A stretch of 64,000 bases of DNA from Cladorrhinum sp. PSN259. Lineage: Eukaryota > Ascomycota > Sordariomycetes > Sordariales > Podosporaceae. A program made the translations under genes and the position numbers. Positions 33,031 through 43,452 of the stretch are shown piece after piece (position 1 is the first letter of the stretch; each line of letters opens with the position of its first letter). The notes beneath the pieces were generated by a model that made no database searches, had not been told where the DNA came from, and was given only the letters and a program-made list of their open reading frames with translations. The stretch lies in assembly GCA_033725935.1 (NCBI GenBank), contig MU867092.1, positions 1-64,000 on the forward strand. The letters run 5' to 3'.

Positions 33031-34988
33031 TGTGTCTGTCTGGGAGCGGAAGGCATCTATCTATGGTCGGGAGAATGCAATTGTCTCGAGATTCGGGAAG
33101 CGCCGGGCTCGCTATGGTATTATTTCGAAGGGAATGCAGGTGATCATTAGGAATTAGAAAAGAGATAGGACCGCTCGACAACTCGGCCGAGCAAGCTGGA
33201 CTGGCCGTGTGTCGTTCGTCCCGTTTCGAAAAGAAGATTCGCAGGTTGTATTGAAATGGACCGGAAAAGCTTTGACGTCGAGCCGGGGCTGCGGGCTCTG
33301 GCAGCAACAAAGGCACAGGGGAGCTGCTTGTTTGTTGTTATTTTTTTAATGCAAACGCCAGCTAAATCCAGCGACCCGACTGCACGGGCGGAATTACCAC
33401 TTGGGAGAAGTTGCAAAAAGGAGGGGGTAGAAATGGAAGACTCGGAGGGTAAGCAAAGAAGGAGCGATGCTGGATGCGAGCAAACACTGGCAAACCTCAC
33501 CACGGAGAGCTCACCCCTGAATCTTGAGAAGCCTGGGCCGTTCGGCGACTGTGGTGGTTCGTTGGAATAAAAATTCCAGAGCGGAAGCCACTTTTGCAGG
33601 GGTCCTATTTTCGCGTGGCTTTCCCCGTCCAGTGATGAAAATTGGGTGGACACCTTCTGGAAGACGTCTTTTGGTGAACCCGGTCAAATCCCAAGTAGAC
33701 TTTATTAGGGATGGGAAGATGGAACAATCGAGCCGTTTCGGTCTTGAGAGTATTTCATGTTTCACTCTCTGGAGTCTCTTTGTCATGCTGTCTCTCTCTC
33801 TCTCTCACTCTCTCTCTCTCTCTCTCTTTTTTTTTTTTTCATTTTTTTGGCTCTCCAAATTGGCATCTGATGGTTGGCTAGATTGGGGCACAGCTCATGG
33901 ATGGATCTGCGGGAACTTCTACGGCTCCGGGCCGCCGTAAATACCCCTGAATAGTCTTTTATCTTGTGATCATTTTGTGAGATGTTGCACAGCACCCGAC
34001 CTGTTCTCTAAAATCAATCATCCTGATGGCTGAATATAACCCAGCGATTCCCAACAGGCCACCAGTTTCTCGTCACCACAGATGTAGCCAACCACCGGGT
34101 GCAACGAATCACTCTGGAAATGGATGGTTGATGTCAAACGCTCAGACCCATTCCGGGCTGCTGCATCCCCACATTGACTGCATTAGTGGCCTGTGCGCAT
34201 CCGCGACCCCAGTTCGATTGATTGGGGAGATTGGGGATTCTGGAAAAAAAGAAATAGAGAACGTGAAGTGGCGGCTAAACATTGTCAGTCAAATGTTGAT
34301 GATCGGGTGATAATGCAAGTACAATCACATTCAGCTTCTTGCGGCCTACGCAGAAATAACTCAGTTCAACCCCAAACTTTCCTTTCCACAGCAAGTTGAT
34401 GAAAAGTGTGACGATCCCTGTTTGGCCCCGCACTAACAATTAAAAGATGTGGGGTCACATCTTTTGTTCCTGCATCGCAGTGGAGAGAGCCAATCAGACG
34501 GCCAATTGCTCCGCGCATCCTCCGTCCACCGGAAATGCAACACCAAACACCCAAGCCTGGCAGATCGCCATTCCAAAAGTTTCCACAAGTCTTGGACTTT
34601 GCTCCCAGCACACCATATCGGTAACTCCCTCCAGATTTACACTACTTTCCCTCAGCCACAACTTGAACCCCTACCTCCGCTCTTTCATCATCATCATCAT
34701 CACCACCTCTACCTATGCCTCCTCGTTCCCCTCCTCTCCCCAATCCCAAACTCCCGACAAGTAAATACCCCAAGTCCCAACACCAGAGAAACCCATCCCA
34801 AACAAATAATTCCCACGCCTGATCGACTTTACTCCTCAACTCATCATCATCTCCCTCGTGCTTTGCCAAAACACAGCGCAGCTTCACCAATTACGTAACA
34901 TTCACGGTACTCAATATCAGACCGCCCGATACGAGTATAAATCCCAGGACTCTAATGATCATGAATTATCTTTAGCGAGGTGTCGACC
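33031..34988. other. intergenic, promoter side of the DOCK gene
   Basis: About 2 kb without a supported gene. It includes a CT microsatellite (listed), a CAT/ATC run near 34686-34702, and a TATAAAT at about 34935 that could serve the small peptide gene at 34989. Confidence 0.55.
33787..33840. repeat. CT microsatellite followed by a T tract
   Basis: Near-perfect (CT)n with one CA interruption from about 33791 to 33828, then about 13 T. It lies upstream of the DOCK gene on the opposite strand. Confidence 0.85.
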
Positions 34989-35159
34989 ATGAAGGTGGCG
35001 CTGTTTGTCGGTACTCTCTTCATTCTCGTGAGGGTGTCGGCTCTACGAGGAGGAGGAGTAGGAGGAGGAGGAGTAGGCGGAGAAGAACGTGGCCCATGCT
35101 TTTCTGTCGACGAAATTGCCTGCAATTATGAGAAACAACAAGTCAGCAAAACGGTTTGA
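34989..35159 (+). CDS. candidate small secreted Gly-rich peptide (56 residues)
   Basis: A short frame begins ATG 34989 and stops at TGA 35157. MKVALFVGTLFILVRVSA is a convincing signal peptide. The mature part starts LRGGGVGGGGVGGEERG and ends with two cysteines (GPCFSVDEIACNYEKQQ). A TATAAAT box lies about 50 nt upstream. GTAAGT follows at 35162, just past the stop, so the real gene might splice differently. The glycine run comes from a GGA repeat and could be chance. I do not recognise a family; secretion is inferred from the leader only. Confidence 0.4.
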   Translation: MKVALFVGTLFILVRVSALRGGGVGGGGVGGEERGPCFSVDEIACNYEKQQVSKTV

Positions 35160-35998
35160 AGGTAAGTGTCCAGGAGGGAAATACATACGTACGTACATAA
35201 GGCAGATTATTTAGATGCCATTCAGCTCGCATAAGGAAATAGCACGGCAAAAACATAAAACATCGTGAATAAGGAAAAAAAAAGAACCTCCCCGGAAAAG
35301 ACAAATCTTCCATTTATTAATCCGGCCTTAGAAGAGCAACATCGGATATCCGAATTCCCCCTCGGCTTAGGAAACTTTGAGGTTACCAAAAACAAGCCAC
35401 CATGCCAGAAATATCATAGTATGTATCAAATGTGTGGTATGCTGTTCCCTCCCCAGAAATATGACGACGAGGCAAACAAAGACAAAATAAAGCATCCATT
35501 TTCCTCTCACCAACTCCAATAGCTCGCTAATAAATCGGATCTCCAGCTTGCTATGTTACTTGACAAATCCCTCAGACAAACGACAAATCCCTAATGACAT
35601 TACTATTTCCCCATAATTACCGTGCCTGCAAAATTCACCATGAATACAACTTTCGTTCTGTTCTTCCGTCCATGTTTTGTGTGTTCTGTTCATCCATCTC
35701 CCCTCATGTACATCATAAACCGCATACCACATATCAACATCATATCCCACCCGTAATTACTCTTGATCTGCTCCTGTATATACATACTTTATCCTTCGAT
35801 AAATACGCGCGCCACTCAGCAACACGCTTTCGCAGATGGCTTCACATCCCAACTCTCCGCGGGTACACAAAAAGTAGCCCGCACTCTCTCAACCACGCAG
35901 CCCATGGCATCTTCGTTTTGCGGAATTGGAGTGATGCCTGCCAAAACCGCTTCCGTCTTGGTGACTACTGCGACCTGACACTTCTTTGTCACAATTTC
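35160..35998. other. intergenic
   Basis: 3' flank of the minus-strand 860-residue protein gene. The plus frame 35594-36205 overlaps that gene's coding end and is not accepted. No other gene seen. Confidence 0.55.
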
Positions 35999-38581
35999 CT
36001 AGATGTGAACGGTGCTCAGGTGCGCATCAGATTCCCCGGAATCCAGTCCAAGAACAGCAGGCTCCATAAGGGTTTCCCTTTTTTGTTCCTTGCCAGTCTG
36101 ACAGAGTTGATCTGCGTAGACGCCGTGTGCATCTACCAGAGGAACAACAGTCACCCCATTAACTACTCCAGTTTCAATTCCGCTGGGGTAATGTTCAGCG
36201 CTTGATACACCTTTAGAAACTTTCGGGAGTGTGTCCAGGACCGGCTTCGTTACCTGCTGGGGTTCAGCGCTATAGACCATCTCGCGATCCAACAACTCAG
36301 ACATACCACCATGTACCACTGGCACAACGTCATGTGAGGCAACATCCATGCTACCTAAGGCGGCAACCTCCACTAACTGCTTGGTAGAGACTTCGACGCT
36401 TGCTTCCGGCGCACTTCCAATAACCGGAATCCGAGGAGGAGAGATCGGGTGGTCACCCGTGCTCGGCTCCCGCCGGTAGACAGCTGGGACCATGTCTTGC
36501 TTTCCGCGACCGCCGAGGGCAATAACCACAACGAGGAGCGTAAGGACGACGATGGCAACATTCTTTCCATCCTTGCAAAAGTTCTTCAGCGTTGCGAGAA
36601 GGTCCTTGGTGGCGTCAATACCATTGTCAAGCGCAACGCGAAATGCCTCCGTGAGAAGATCGGTAAAGCTGGGATTCTCGATATTGAAACGCGACTGTTT
36701 TTGCCTGTACTGTGGCTCGTGATATTCTTGATTTGGCGAATGCGCTGTCGGTGGTCGCGTGTGGGATTCATTGGGGGAAGAGGATATTATTGCCAAAGCG
36801 TGTGAATCCAGCTCAGCGGCCGGCACATCACTGGCCTCGGTAGAAGGCACGCCCTCATAAATCTCACGCAACCGCTCTTCATCACGAAGCCGGCGTTCCT
36901 CGGATTCGTCGATCGATTCCACATGGAGGCGGGACTGAGCACGTGGGCGACTCGGAGATAATATTTCTGGAGGGTGAAGAACATCGCTCAAGCCCATGCG
37001 ATCGGGAGAAGCTGATGCAGGTCTTTGAGAAGACATGGGCCTTCTGTTATCCATGACCGAAGCAGGACGCGCGGTTCCTGGACGAGACATCATCCTACTC
37101 TGATCTCGCGCTGAACTAAGCGGTACTGGGGGATTGCTTTGCCGGCTCTTTGGTCGATCCAAGTATCCCTCTGGGTCGAGCATGAAATCGGACTTGAGTA
37201 CCGGCACAGGTTCTGGCTCCGGCTCCATCGCAACTTCCTGCTGGCGTTGCTCTTCATATTCTATCTCGATGACACCGAGCTTTTCCAGTTCGCCGTGCAG
37301 AGTCGAATCAACGACTGGCTCGACTTCTACATCAACCCGCTCCATCTGATTCCAGCAAGCATCCCAGGCGCCAGCTTTCATCAGCCCATTACTGGCGAAA
37401 ACCTTGACGCGGAAAACTTTCTTGGAGCCGAGATGCTCGAACCTGATTTCGCTCTTGCAATCGATGCACCAATGCTTCTTGTACTCGTCGTCGCCGGAGC
37501 TGGTTGACGAGGAGTCATCGTCACTCTCTTCCTCCAAAAGGCTATCCATATTTGATGGGCCGAGGTAGTGCCCACACTCCAAAATCCGTGCTCTCCTCTT
37601 GACCGGGAGCTCCAAAGCCTCCAATAGGCGCTCCTCGAGGACCTCGAAGTCATTCTGCGGATGAGGTAACAATATTCCACGTTCCAAGACATTGTTGCTG
37701 ACACGATCCTGCAGTTCTCGCCACGAGTCTCGGAGCGTCTTGAGCTGCTCGCTGGCAATGAATGGCAGCCGATTTTCGTCCAAAGCCTTTCCATTGACAG
37801 CGTCCAACCCATTCAGCACATCGCCCCACACCCAACGGAGAGGCAAGAGGGTAACATGAAGGAGGACAAGCGGGGCCTCCTGTGGTTTGAATCTTGTTGG
37901 TGTTGCGCGACCTTTGGGCGTGTGTTGGGCTTTTGGGCTGCCAACTCTCGAGACGGTGGGAAAGGGGCTGGTGTTGGCGGCCTGACGCTTGCTTAGTCGT
38001 GATGAGCTGCCATTGAAGGTGGAGACAGTAGGTGAAGACATCTGCATCGCTCGGATTTCAGAAGGGGTGCGAAAAGGCTTTCGGGTATCGCGATAGGTCG
38101 GGACAAAGTCCTTGTCGTACTGCGTAAACCGGGAGATGCCCGAGACTCCTGACAATATCCTATCTGAATTGTGATTAAACTCGAATGAATATTGTCGAGA
38201 TGGGTCGTCCTTGTTGTCTGTTGACGTCTGAGTGTCGCCCTCGCGCGCGCCATCTACGGACCCCAAAGAGCTGTTGCTGCGGTCTCCATTATCGCTAAAG
38301 ATGTCGTCTTCGTGTTGTACAGTGTCTTCGCTGGAGTTGCGAGAGTGCATTTGGTGAGGAGCATGCGACTCGGACGATTCTTGGCGGGTGTCCATGTGGA
38401 AGTCGTGGCCGTCTTGCGACATGTTGGAGCTGGGGAAGTCATGCTCCTCGCTGGTTCTCTGGGCGGGTGAAGGTTTAGTCTCGGGCATTGGGTAGTCCTC
38501 AACTTTTGGTTGCTTCTCGGCAGGGGGGTCGAGGTTTGCGGTGAGGGTGGGGTGGATATCGGGGGATGGTACCTGCGCCAT
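35999..38581 (-). CDS. large mostly disordered protein with one C-terminal membrane span
   Basis: Single exon, 860 residues from ATG 38579-38581. The first 220 residues are acidic and Ser-rich and disordered. A folded core starts at APLVLLHVTLLPLRWVWGDV and includes ENRLPFIASEQLKTLRDSW and ILECGHYLGPSN, then a Cys pair WCIDCKSEIR and GSKKVFRVKVFASNGLMKAG. A Pro/Arg/Ser-rich region follows, then a helix before the single hydrophobic span NVAIVVLTLLVVVIALGG (about 674-691). The tail after the span is about 170 residues. Fungal databases often label such proteins 'pathway-specific nitrogen regulator', but no DNA-binding domain is visible. The layout fits an ER or nuclear-envelope anchored protein. 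Its role is unknown. Confidence 0.75.
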   Translation of the reverse strand: MAQVPSPDIHPTLTANLDPPAEKQPKVEDYPMPETKPSPAQRTSEEHDFPSSNMSQDGHDFHMDTRQESSESHAPHQMHSRNSSEDTVQHEDDIFSDNGDRSNSSLGSVDGAREGDTQTSTDNKDDPSRQYSFEFNHNSDRILSGVSGISRFTQYDKDFVPTYRDTRKPFRTPSEIRAMQMSSPTVSTFNGSSSRLSKRQAANTSPFPTVSRVGSPKAQHTPKGRATPTRFKPQEAPLVLLHVTLLPLRWVWGDVLNGLDAVNGKALDENRLPFIASEQLKTLRDSWRELQDRVSNNVLERGILLPHPQNDFEVLEERLLEALELPVKRRARILECGHYLGPSNMDSLLEEESDDDSSSTSSGDDEYKKHWCIDCKSEIRFEHLGSKKVFRVKVFASNGLMKAGAWDACWNQMERVDVEVEPVVDSTLHGELEKLGVIEIEYEEQRQQEVAMEPEPEPVPVLKSDFMLDPEGYLDRPKSRQSNPPVPLSSARDQSRMMSRPGTARPASVMDNRRPMSSQRPASASPDRMGLSDVLHPPEILSPSRPRAQSRLHVESIDESEERRLRDEERLREIYEGVPSTEASDVPAAELDSHALAIISSSPNESHTRPPTAHSPNQEYHEPQYRQKQSRFNIENPSFTDLLTEAFRVALDNGIDATKDLLATLKNFCKDGKNVAIVVLTLLVVVIALGGRGKQDMVPAVYRREPSTGDHPISPPRIPVIGSAPEASVEVSTKQLVEVAALGSMDVASHDVVPVVHGGMSELLDREMVYSAEPQQVTKPVLDTLPKVSKGVSSAEHYPSGIETGVVNGVTVVPLVDAHGVYADQLCQTGKEQKRETLMEPAVLGLDSGESDAHLSTVHI

Positions 38582-40218
38582 CTGAATTTCGACGTTAGCC
38601 TCTTTTTTTTTCGTCCTAAATTAACGGGGTACATCAGCGATGCATGGAGCTAAAGATGCGTACCTTGTTCAGAGTTGGGATTCGAAAAGATGAATCTACG
38701 AATATGGTGAAATTCGCATCAACTTTTGGAACCTTCTTAGGCATGCCGAAAGAGAGAAGATAAGCCCGACAGTGGAAAGGAGGTTAAGGATGTGCTGGCC
38801 AAGGTCGCAGTCGCAAGTGAAAGGTCGAGACAAACAACGTGGGAGCTGCAATGGGTGTGGTAGCTGCGGATTGGTCGAAGCTTTGTTAAGCTGCAGCGTT
38901 GACAGGTCGTGACAGCGACAGCTGGTGCCAATCCTGGGCCAAGTAAACAAACGGTTGCTGCGTCAATTGCCCCGCATAAAATCTTGGCGTACAATCAAAT
39001 CGAGTAAGACACGATGCAGCAGACTGCCGTCTTTCTGTCCTACCTCAAAATATAATTTTTGACAAGATTGTGTCTGAGAACATGGAAGCAAGAGACCTGG
39101 AGCCAAGATGAAATGCTAGCTTTGCTTTTCCAGGGTCTCCTTGCCGCAACCTGCAAACTCCATCCAACCTTCTCCAGAATCTCCCTTGACGTCATGTCCT
39201 TGGCATTTTGCTTCAACTTCATACATCCATGCTTTGGTACGGAGTATCCAGTGCTTCTCTGCCATACCGCATTGATGCTGTGCGCTTTAACCAAGATTTC
39301 GCATTTCAGCCATTAACGTCGCTCTCAAACATGCATCTGAGCCCCCCACGCTGATTCCCCACTTAACCTCGCCCCATGCTTGCATGAGAAGGAGGGCGTG
39401 GCACGCTGTGAACAAAAAAAACTGACACTGCAAACTGGTGTTAGTCACTGCAAAGGTATACAACCACCAAAATCAGCACTTCCTCCGGCCGCAACTATGC
39501 CTCTGGGTCCCTTTTTTCTACAAATCTCGAGTCTATATCTTTGGTATTTGTACTAATTGGGAAGTAAAGATGATTTTAGCAGGTCTTTTTGCGTTGAAAA
39601 ACGTGGTGTTTAGTGGTGCCTCTGTTTTGCGGTACCGATTATTTTGTCCACAGCGTGCGTGGTCAGCAAGGTGAAGCGCAGGCGTGGCAGGGGGACAGAG
39701 TTGAAGAAAGAAGGCAGTTGAAGAAAGAAGGCAGTGGAGGAAAGAAGGCAGTGGAGAAGAAAGAAGGCAGTGGAGGAAAGAAGGCAGTGGAGGAAAGAAG
39801 GCAGTGGAGGAAAGAAGGCAGTGGAGGAAAGAAGGCAGTGGAGGAAAGAAGCCTCAAACTTGGCACTAAAATATCAGCGTGGTTCGGTGGGTTCTAGGCC
39901 TCCCAGTCAGCTCACCTCTTCAACCCTTCCTGGCTGATTATGAGATCTCATCCAATCACAGAAGATGTGAACATGTTCCGTTTGACACCGAGTTGGCACC
40001 GAGTTGGCACCAGTGCATCCGACCCAACTGTGGCTTGCGAGCTATTAGCCCTATGGATTTGAAGAGCGAGCTAACGGGGGGGAGGGGGAGGGGGCGCGAC
40101 TTGATAAACGACACAGAGCCCATCCTCCCTGCCCGTTTCCTTCCAAACACCCCAAGTCCCCTGAGACGCAGTCTTCAAACTTACCTAGTACCACAAATCT
40201 TTAAACCAAACAGTCAAG
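38582..40218. other. intergenic, divergent promoters, with a minisatellite
   Basis: Divergent promoter region between the 860-residue protein gene and the amylase gene. It contains the 17-bp minisatellite and an 11-bp direct duplication (ACCGAGTTGGC, about 39990-40009). Near 40076-40092 there is a G-rich run. No gene is supported. Confidence 0.55.
39700..39851. repeat. 17-bp minisatellite, about nine copies
   Basis: Unit GGCAGTGGAGGAAAGAA is repeated head to tail. The first copies vary (GGCAGTTGAAGAAAGAA) and one is 19 bp; the last five are nearly identical. The unit is not a multiple of three, so the open frames across it are artefacts. Confidence 0.9.
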
Positions 40219-42026
40219 ATGGGCGAGAACGTGGAACAACCCACCCAGGAGAACATGACCATGATGCAGGGGTTTGAATGGTATGTCCCTGCAGACCAAA
40301 AGCACTGGGTTCGACTGGAGAAGCACATCCCGCAGCTCAAGAATTGGGGAATCGACAACATCTGGGTTCCTCCTGGGTAACTATTACCCGCACTCCACTC
40401 CCCGTTTGTCACCAATGCTTACTGCAAGCTATCAGATGCAAGGCTTCCTCTAAAGAAGGCAACGGGTACGATATCTACGATCTCTACGACCTCGGTGAAT
40501 TCGACCAGAAGGGAACCGTTGCTACCAAATGGGGTACCAAGGAAGAGCTTGTCAAACTGTGTCAAACAGCCAAGGACCATGGTGTCGGTATTTACTGGGA
40601 TGCCGTCTTGAACCACAAGATGTCTGCAGACCACAAGGAGAAGTGTCAGGCTGTCGAAGTTGATCCGAACGATAGAAACAGGAATGTCAGTGGCGAGTAT
40701 GAGATTGATGCCTGGGTTGGATTCGATTTTCCTGGAAGGCAGGGCAAGTACAGCGAGACAAAGTACCATTGGTATCACTTCAGTGGTGTTGACTTCAATG
40801 CTCGGAACGAAACCCAGGCGATCTACAAGATTCTAGGTGACAAATCCAAGGGATGGGCTGATGATGGCGACGTTGATAGTGAAAAGGGCAATTAGTGAGT
40901 AGTATTGGGCTCCTGACTGTTGCATGATGGCTAATATCCTTGCAGCGACTTCCTCATGGGAGCCGACCTCGACTATGACCACCCTGAAGTTCATGACGAT
41001 GTCCTGGCTTGGGGTAAATGGATTGCCAAAGAGATACCCTTGAAAGGCATTCGCTTCGATGCTGTCAAGCATTTCAGTGAAGAGTTCCTACGCAAGCTCA
41101 TTGCCCACATGGATGAGAATTTCGGACCCGGTTGGTTTTTCGTGGGAGAGTTTTGGAAGGATTCTTTGCAAGATATGGTAGGTTGTGAAATGACCAAAGG
41201 TTGTTGGCTTGTATACTGACAAGTGCCATAGAGAAAATACCTCGACCGCATGAACCACAAGTTCTCCCTGTTCGATGCGCCTCTTGTCTACAACTTCAGC
41301 GAAATCAGCAAAGGAAACTCGGCAGACATGCGGCAGGTGTTTGACGGAACACTTGTACAATCTGATCCCATTTCGGCGGTTGTAAGTATTGTCTCTTCAC
41401 ACCAGCTACCTCCAGTGGCTAACAGGCGATAGACCCTAGTCATGAACCACGACACCCAACCCACCCAGGCTCTGGAAGCCCCCATTGAAGGCTGGTTCAA
41501 GCCCTTGGCCTATTCCCTCATTCTTCTACGCGAGCAAGGCTACCCTTGTGTCTTCTACGGTGACCTTTACGGTATGAAGGGTGACCACCCATCCCCTCCT
41601 TCTTGTGGTGGTGCTCTTCCGAAGTTCATGCTTGCTCGAAAACTGTACGCCTATGGCAAGCAGGCCGACTACTTCGACTACCCAACGTGCATCGGATGGG
41701 TACGATACGGCACTTGGGACTATCCACACGGCTGTGCAGTCGTTATGAGCAATGCCGGTCCGGGGACTAAGCGGATGCATGTTGGTGAAGTGCATGCCGG
41801 AGAGGTGTGGACGGATGTTCTTGGGTGGGACCAGACTGAGGTGGTGATTGGAAGTGACGGTAAAGGCGAGTTCCGCTGTGGCCAGACGAGTGTGAGCATC
41901 TGGGTAAACAAGGAGGCTGAAGGAAGAGAGAGGTTCTCCGAAGAGTTGTAAGTGCCCCCAGTGCCTTTGTTAGGACAGGAGACAATACTGACAAATCCCA
42001 GTGACGCCAAAATCTACGATAATTGA
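40219..42026 (+). CDS. intracellular GH13 alpha-amylase (six exons)
   Basis: Exons 40219-40376, 40436-40894, 40946-41177, 41232-41381, 41433-41947 and 42002-42026 give 512 residues. Introns are 51-59 nt, most with CTAAC/CTGAC-like branch sites. There is no signal peptide. GH13 motifs are intact: MMQGFEWYVPAD, DAVLNHK, GIRFDAVKHFS with nucleophile D244, FVGEFWKD with acid/base E274, and VMNHDTQPTQ with D340. The sequence resembles GH13 subfamily 5, the fungal intracellular amylases close to bacterial ones. In other fungi these are linked to synthesis or turnover of alpha-glucan, probably by trimming or transferring maltooligosaccharides. The tiny last exon restores FDAKIYDN. Whether it mainly hydrolyses or transfers cannot be told from sequence. 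Confidence 0.92.
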
Positions 42027-43452
42027 TAGAGCGCCACCTTAACAGCTTCACCTGTGACAGCTGGGGTGCACGAAAGAAGGGGAAATTCATTCTCGGTACT
42101 AGATGACAGGAGAAGCTGGAAATGATATATACAATCTAATGCTTAAACGTTTGTTGCCGCGGTACACGCCCCATTTACACTTTCTACTGCCTATTCAGCT
42201 TGTTTATACGCCTGTTCAGCTTATGTTGATGTATTCCTGACTTCTTTCTACGCATGCTGGATATCCCGACCTGCATGGGTGATTCCTTCCATTACGTACC
42301 ATCTTCTAATTTGAGATTTTCTAACAAACCTTACGGTTTGCATTTATTGATTGGTTTCTATACCTTTTTTCTGTGCATGGTTTTATGGGTGGGCGGGTGG
42401 TCCTGGGATATTTAGTGTGCCATGAAACTGCCAGTTGATGTTGTGATGGTTTATTCGCTATTACAAACAGAGTATCGGTCAATACAAAAACAAAAAAAAA
42501 TCATTCATTTCTGTTTCATTCTACTTGGCATATCGACACCAAAGGTTGGCGTGGCCCTGGCGTCAAACGGCGGGTGGGAGTCCAGCCGGGACCGGGTAAA
42601 GACTGTTGGGATGGCACCTTAAGCGGTCTAGACTCCGTCGAACAGGGGCAAAGGGCATAATAAGCTTTGGTCCCTTTGTAGCGAGTCGATCCGATATAAA
42701 TGGGGTATGCCAGGCAATTAAGCCGTTGCGACGGTATCTGTTTGGTTCAACCACGGATCAACGAGAGGTGCACAACCTTTTAAGATATGTGCACCCCCAA
42801 CACCCGTTAATAGTAAAGTCTTCATTGACAAAGATTTCCAATAGTCTTTCTTGGAAGGCATCGATGTTTATGTCTCTAGTCCTCAGCCCCTTTCGTGAAT
42901 TTCAGGGGCCAACAACAACACGCACGATTGATCTTCATGATCTACAAAGAATTGAGTTTACCCATTTTGGTTTCATCAAGCTTGCGCGTCCAAGATCGCT
43001 TCGTTCCGCCCGCTCGGTGTATCACGGATTTGGTCGAAAAGATGGGGAAACTGTATTTAACCCCGTCCCGACCAGGTCGTTAACCGGGAACACCATCAAC
43101 CTTTAACGTGGAGCCAAGAGATAACTTGAAAGTTCCCTCCCCGGTTTGGATCATTAAGTAACATTTCACTTAATAAACGGCCAAGTGCCGGAGCGTTGCA
43201 CCGCAATTGACTTTGTATCAAATAACCCACCAGTGGTCTGGTCGCCTTCTTTCGTCTCGCCAATTTTGGCCACCATCCTTGTTACCACGGAGATGTAGAT
43301 GATGTTCCGGATCGAGATGTCCTCGGTCCACAAAATCCCCCACGTCCCACTTCTGGGTTCCAGACTTTGCGTCTCTGCGCCACACTTGACATCTCTTGTG
43401 ACATCTTCAGTGATGATATAGCATCCAGGAACAACACTCAAACTCGTTGACC
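42027..43452. other. intergenic
   Basis: 3' flank of the amylase gene and promoter of the glycosyltransferase-like gene. Frames such as 42606-43106 (+) show no domain features. No repeat or RNA gene recognised. Confidence 0.55.

Noticed and set aside
35594..36205. Plus-strand frame of 203 codons
   Set aside because: Overlaps antisense the end of the 860-residue protein gene and has no domain.
39613..39897. Lys/Glu/Gly-rich frame and a CRISPR-like look of the repeats
   Set aside because: The repeat is a contiguous 17-bp minisatellite without spacers, and the host is a eukaryote; the frame is an artefact of repetition.
42606..43106. Plus-strand frame of 166 codons
   Set aside because: No domain or splice support; I also looked here for 5S rRNA and found no match.
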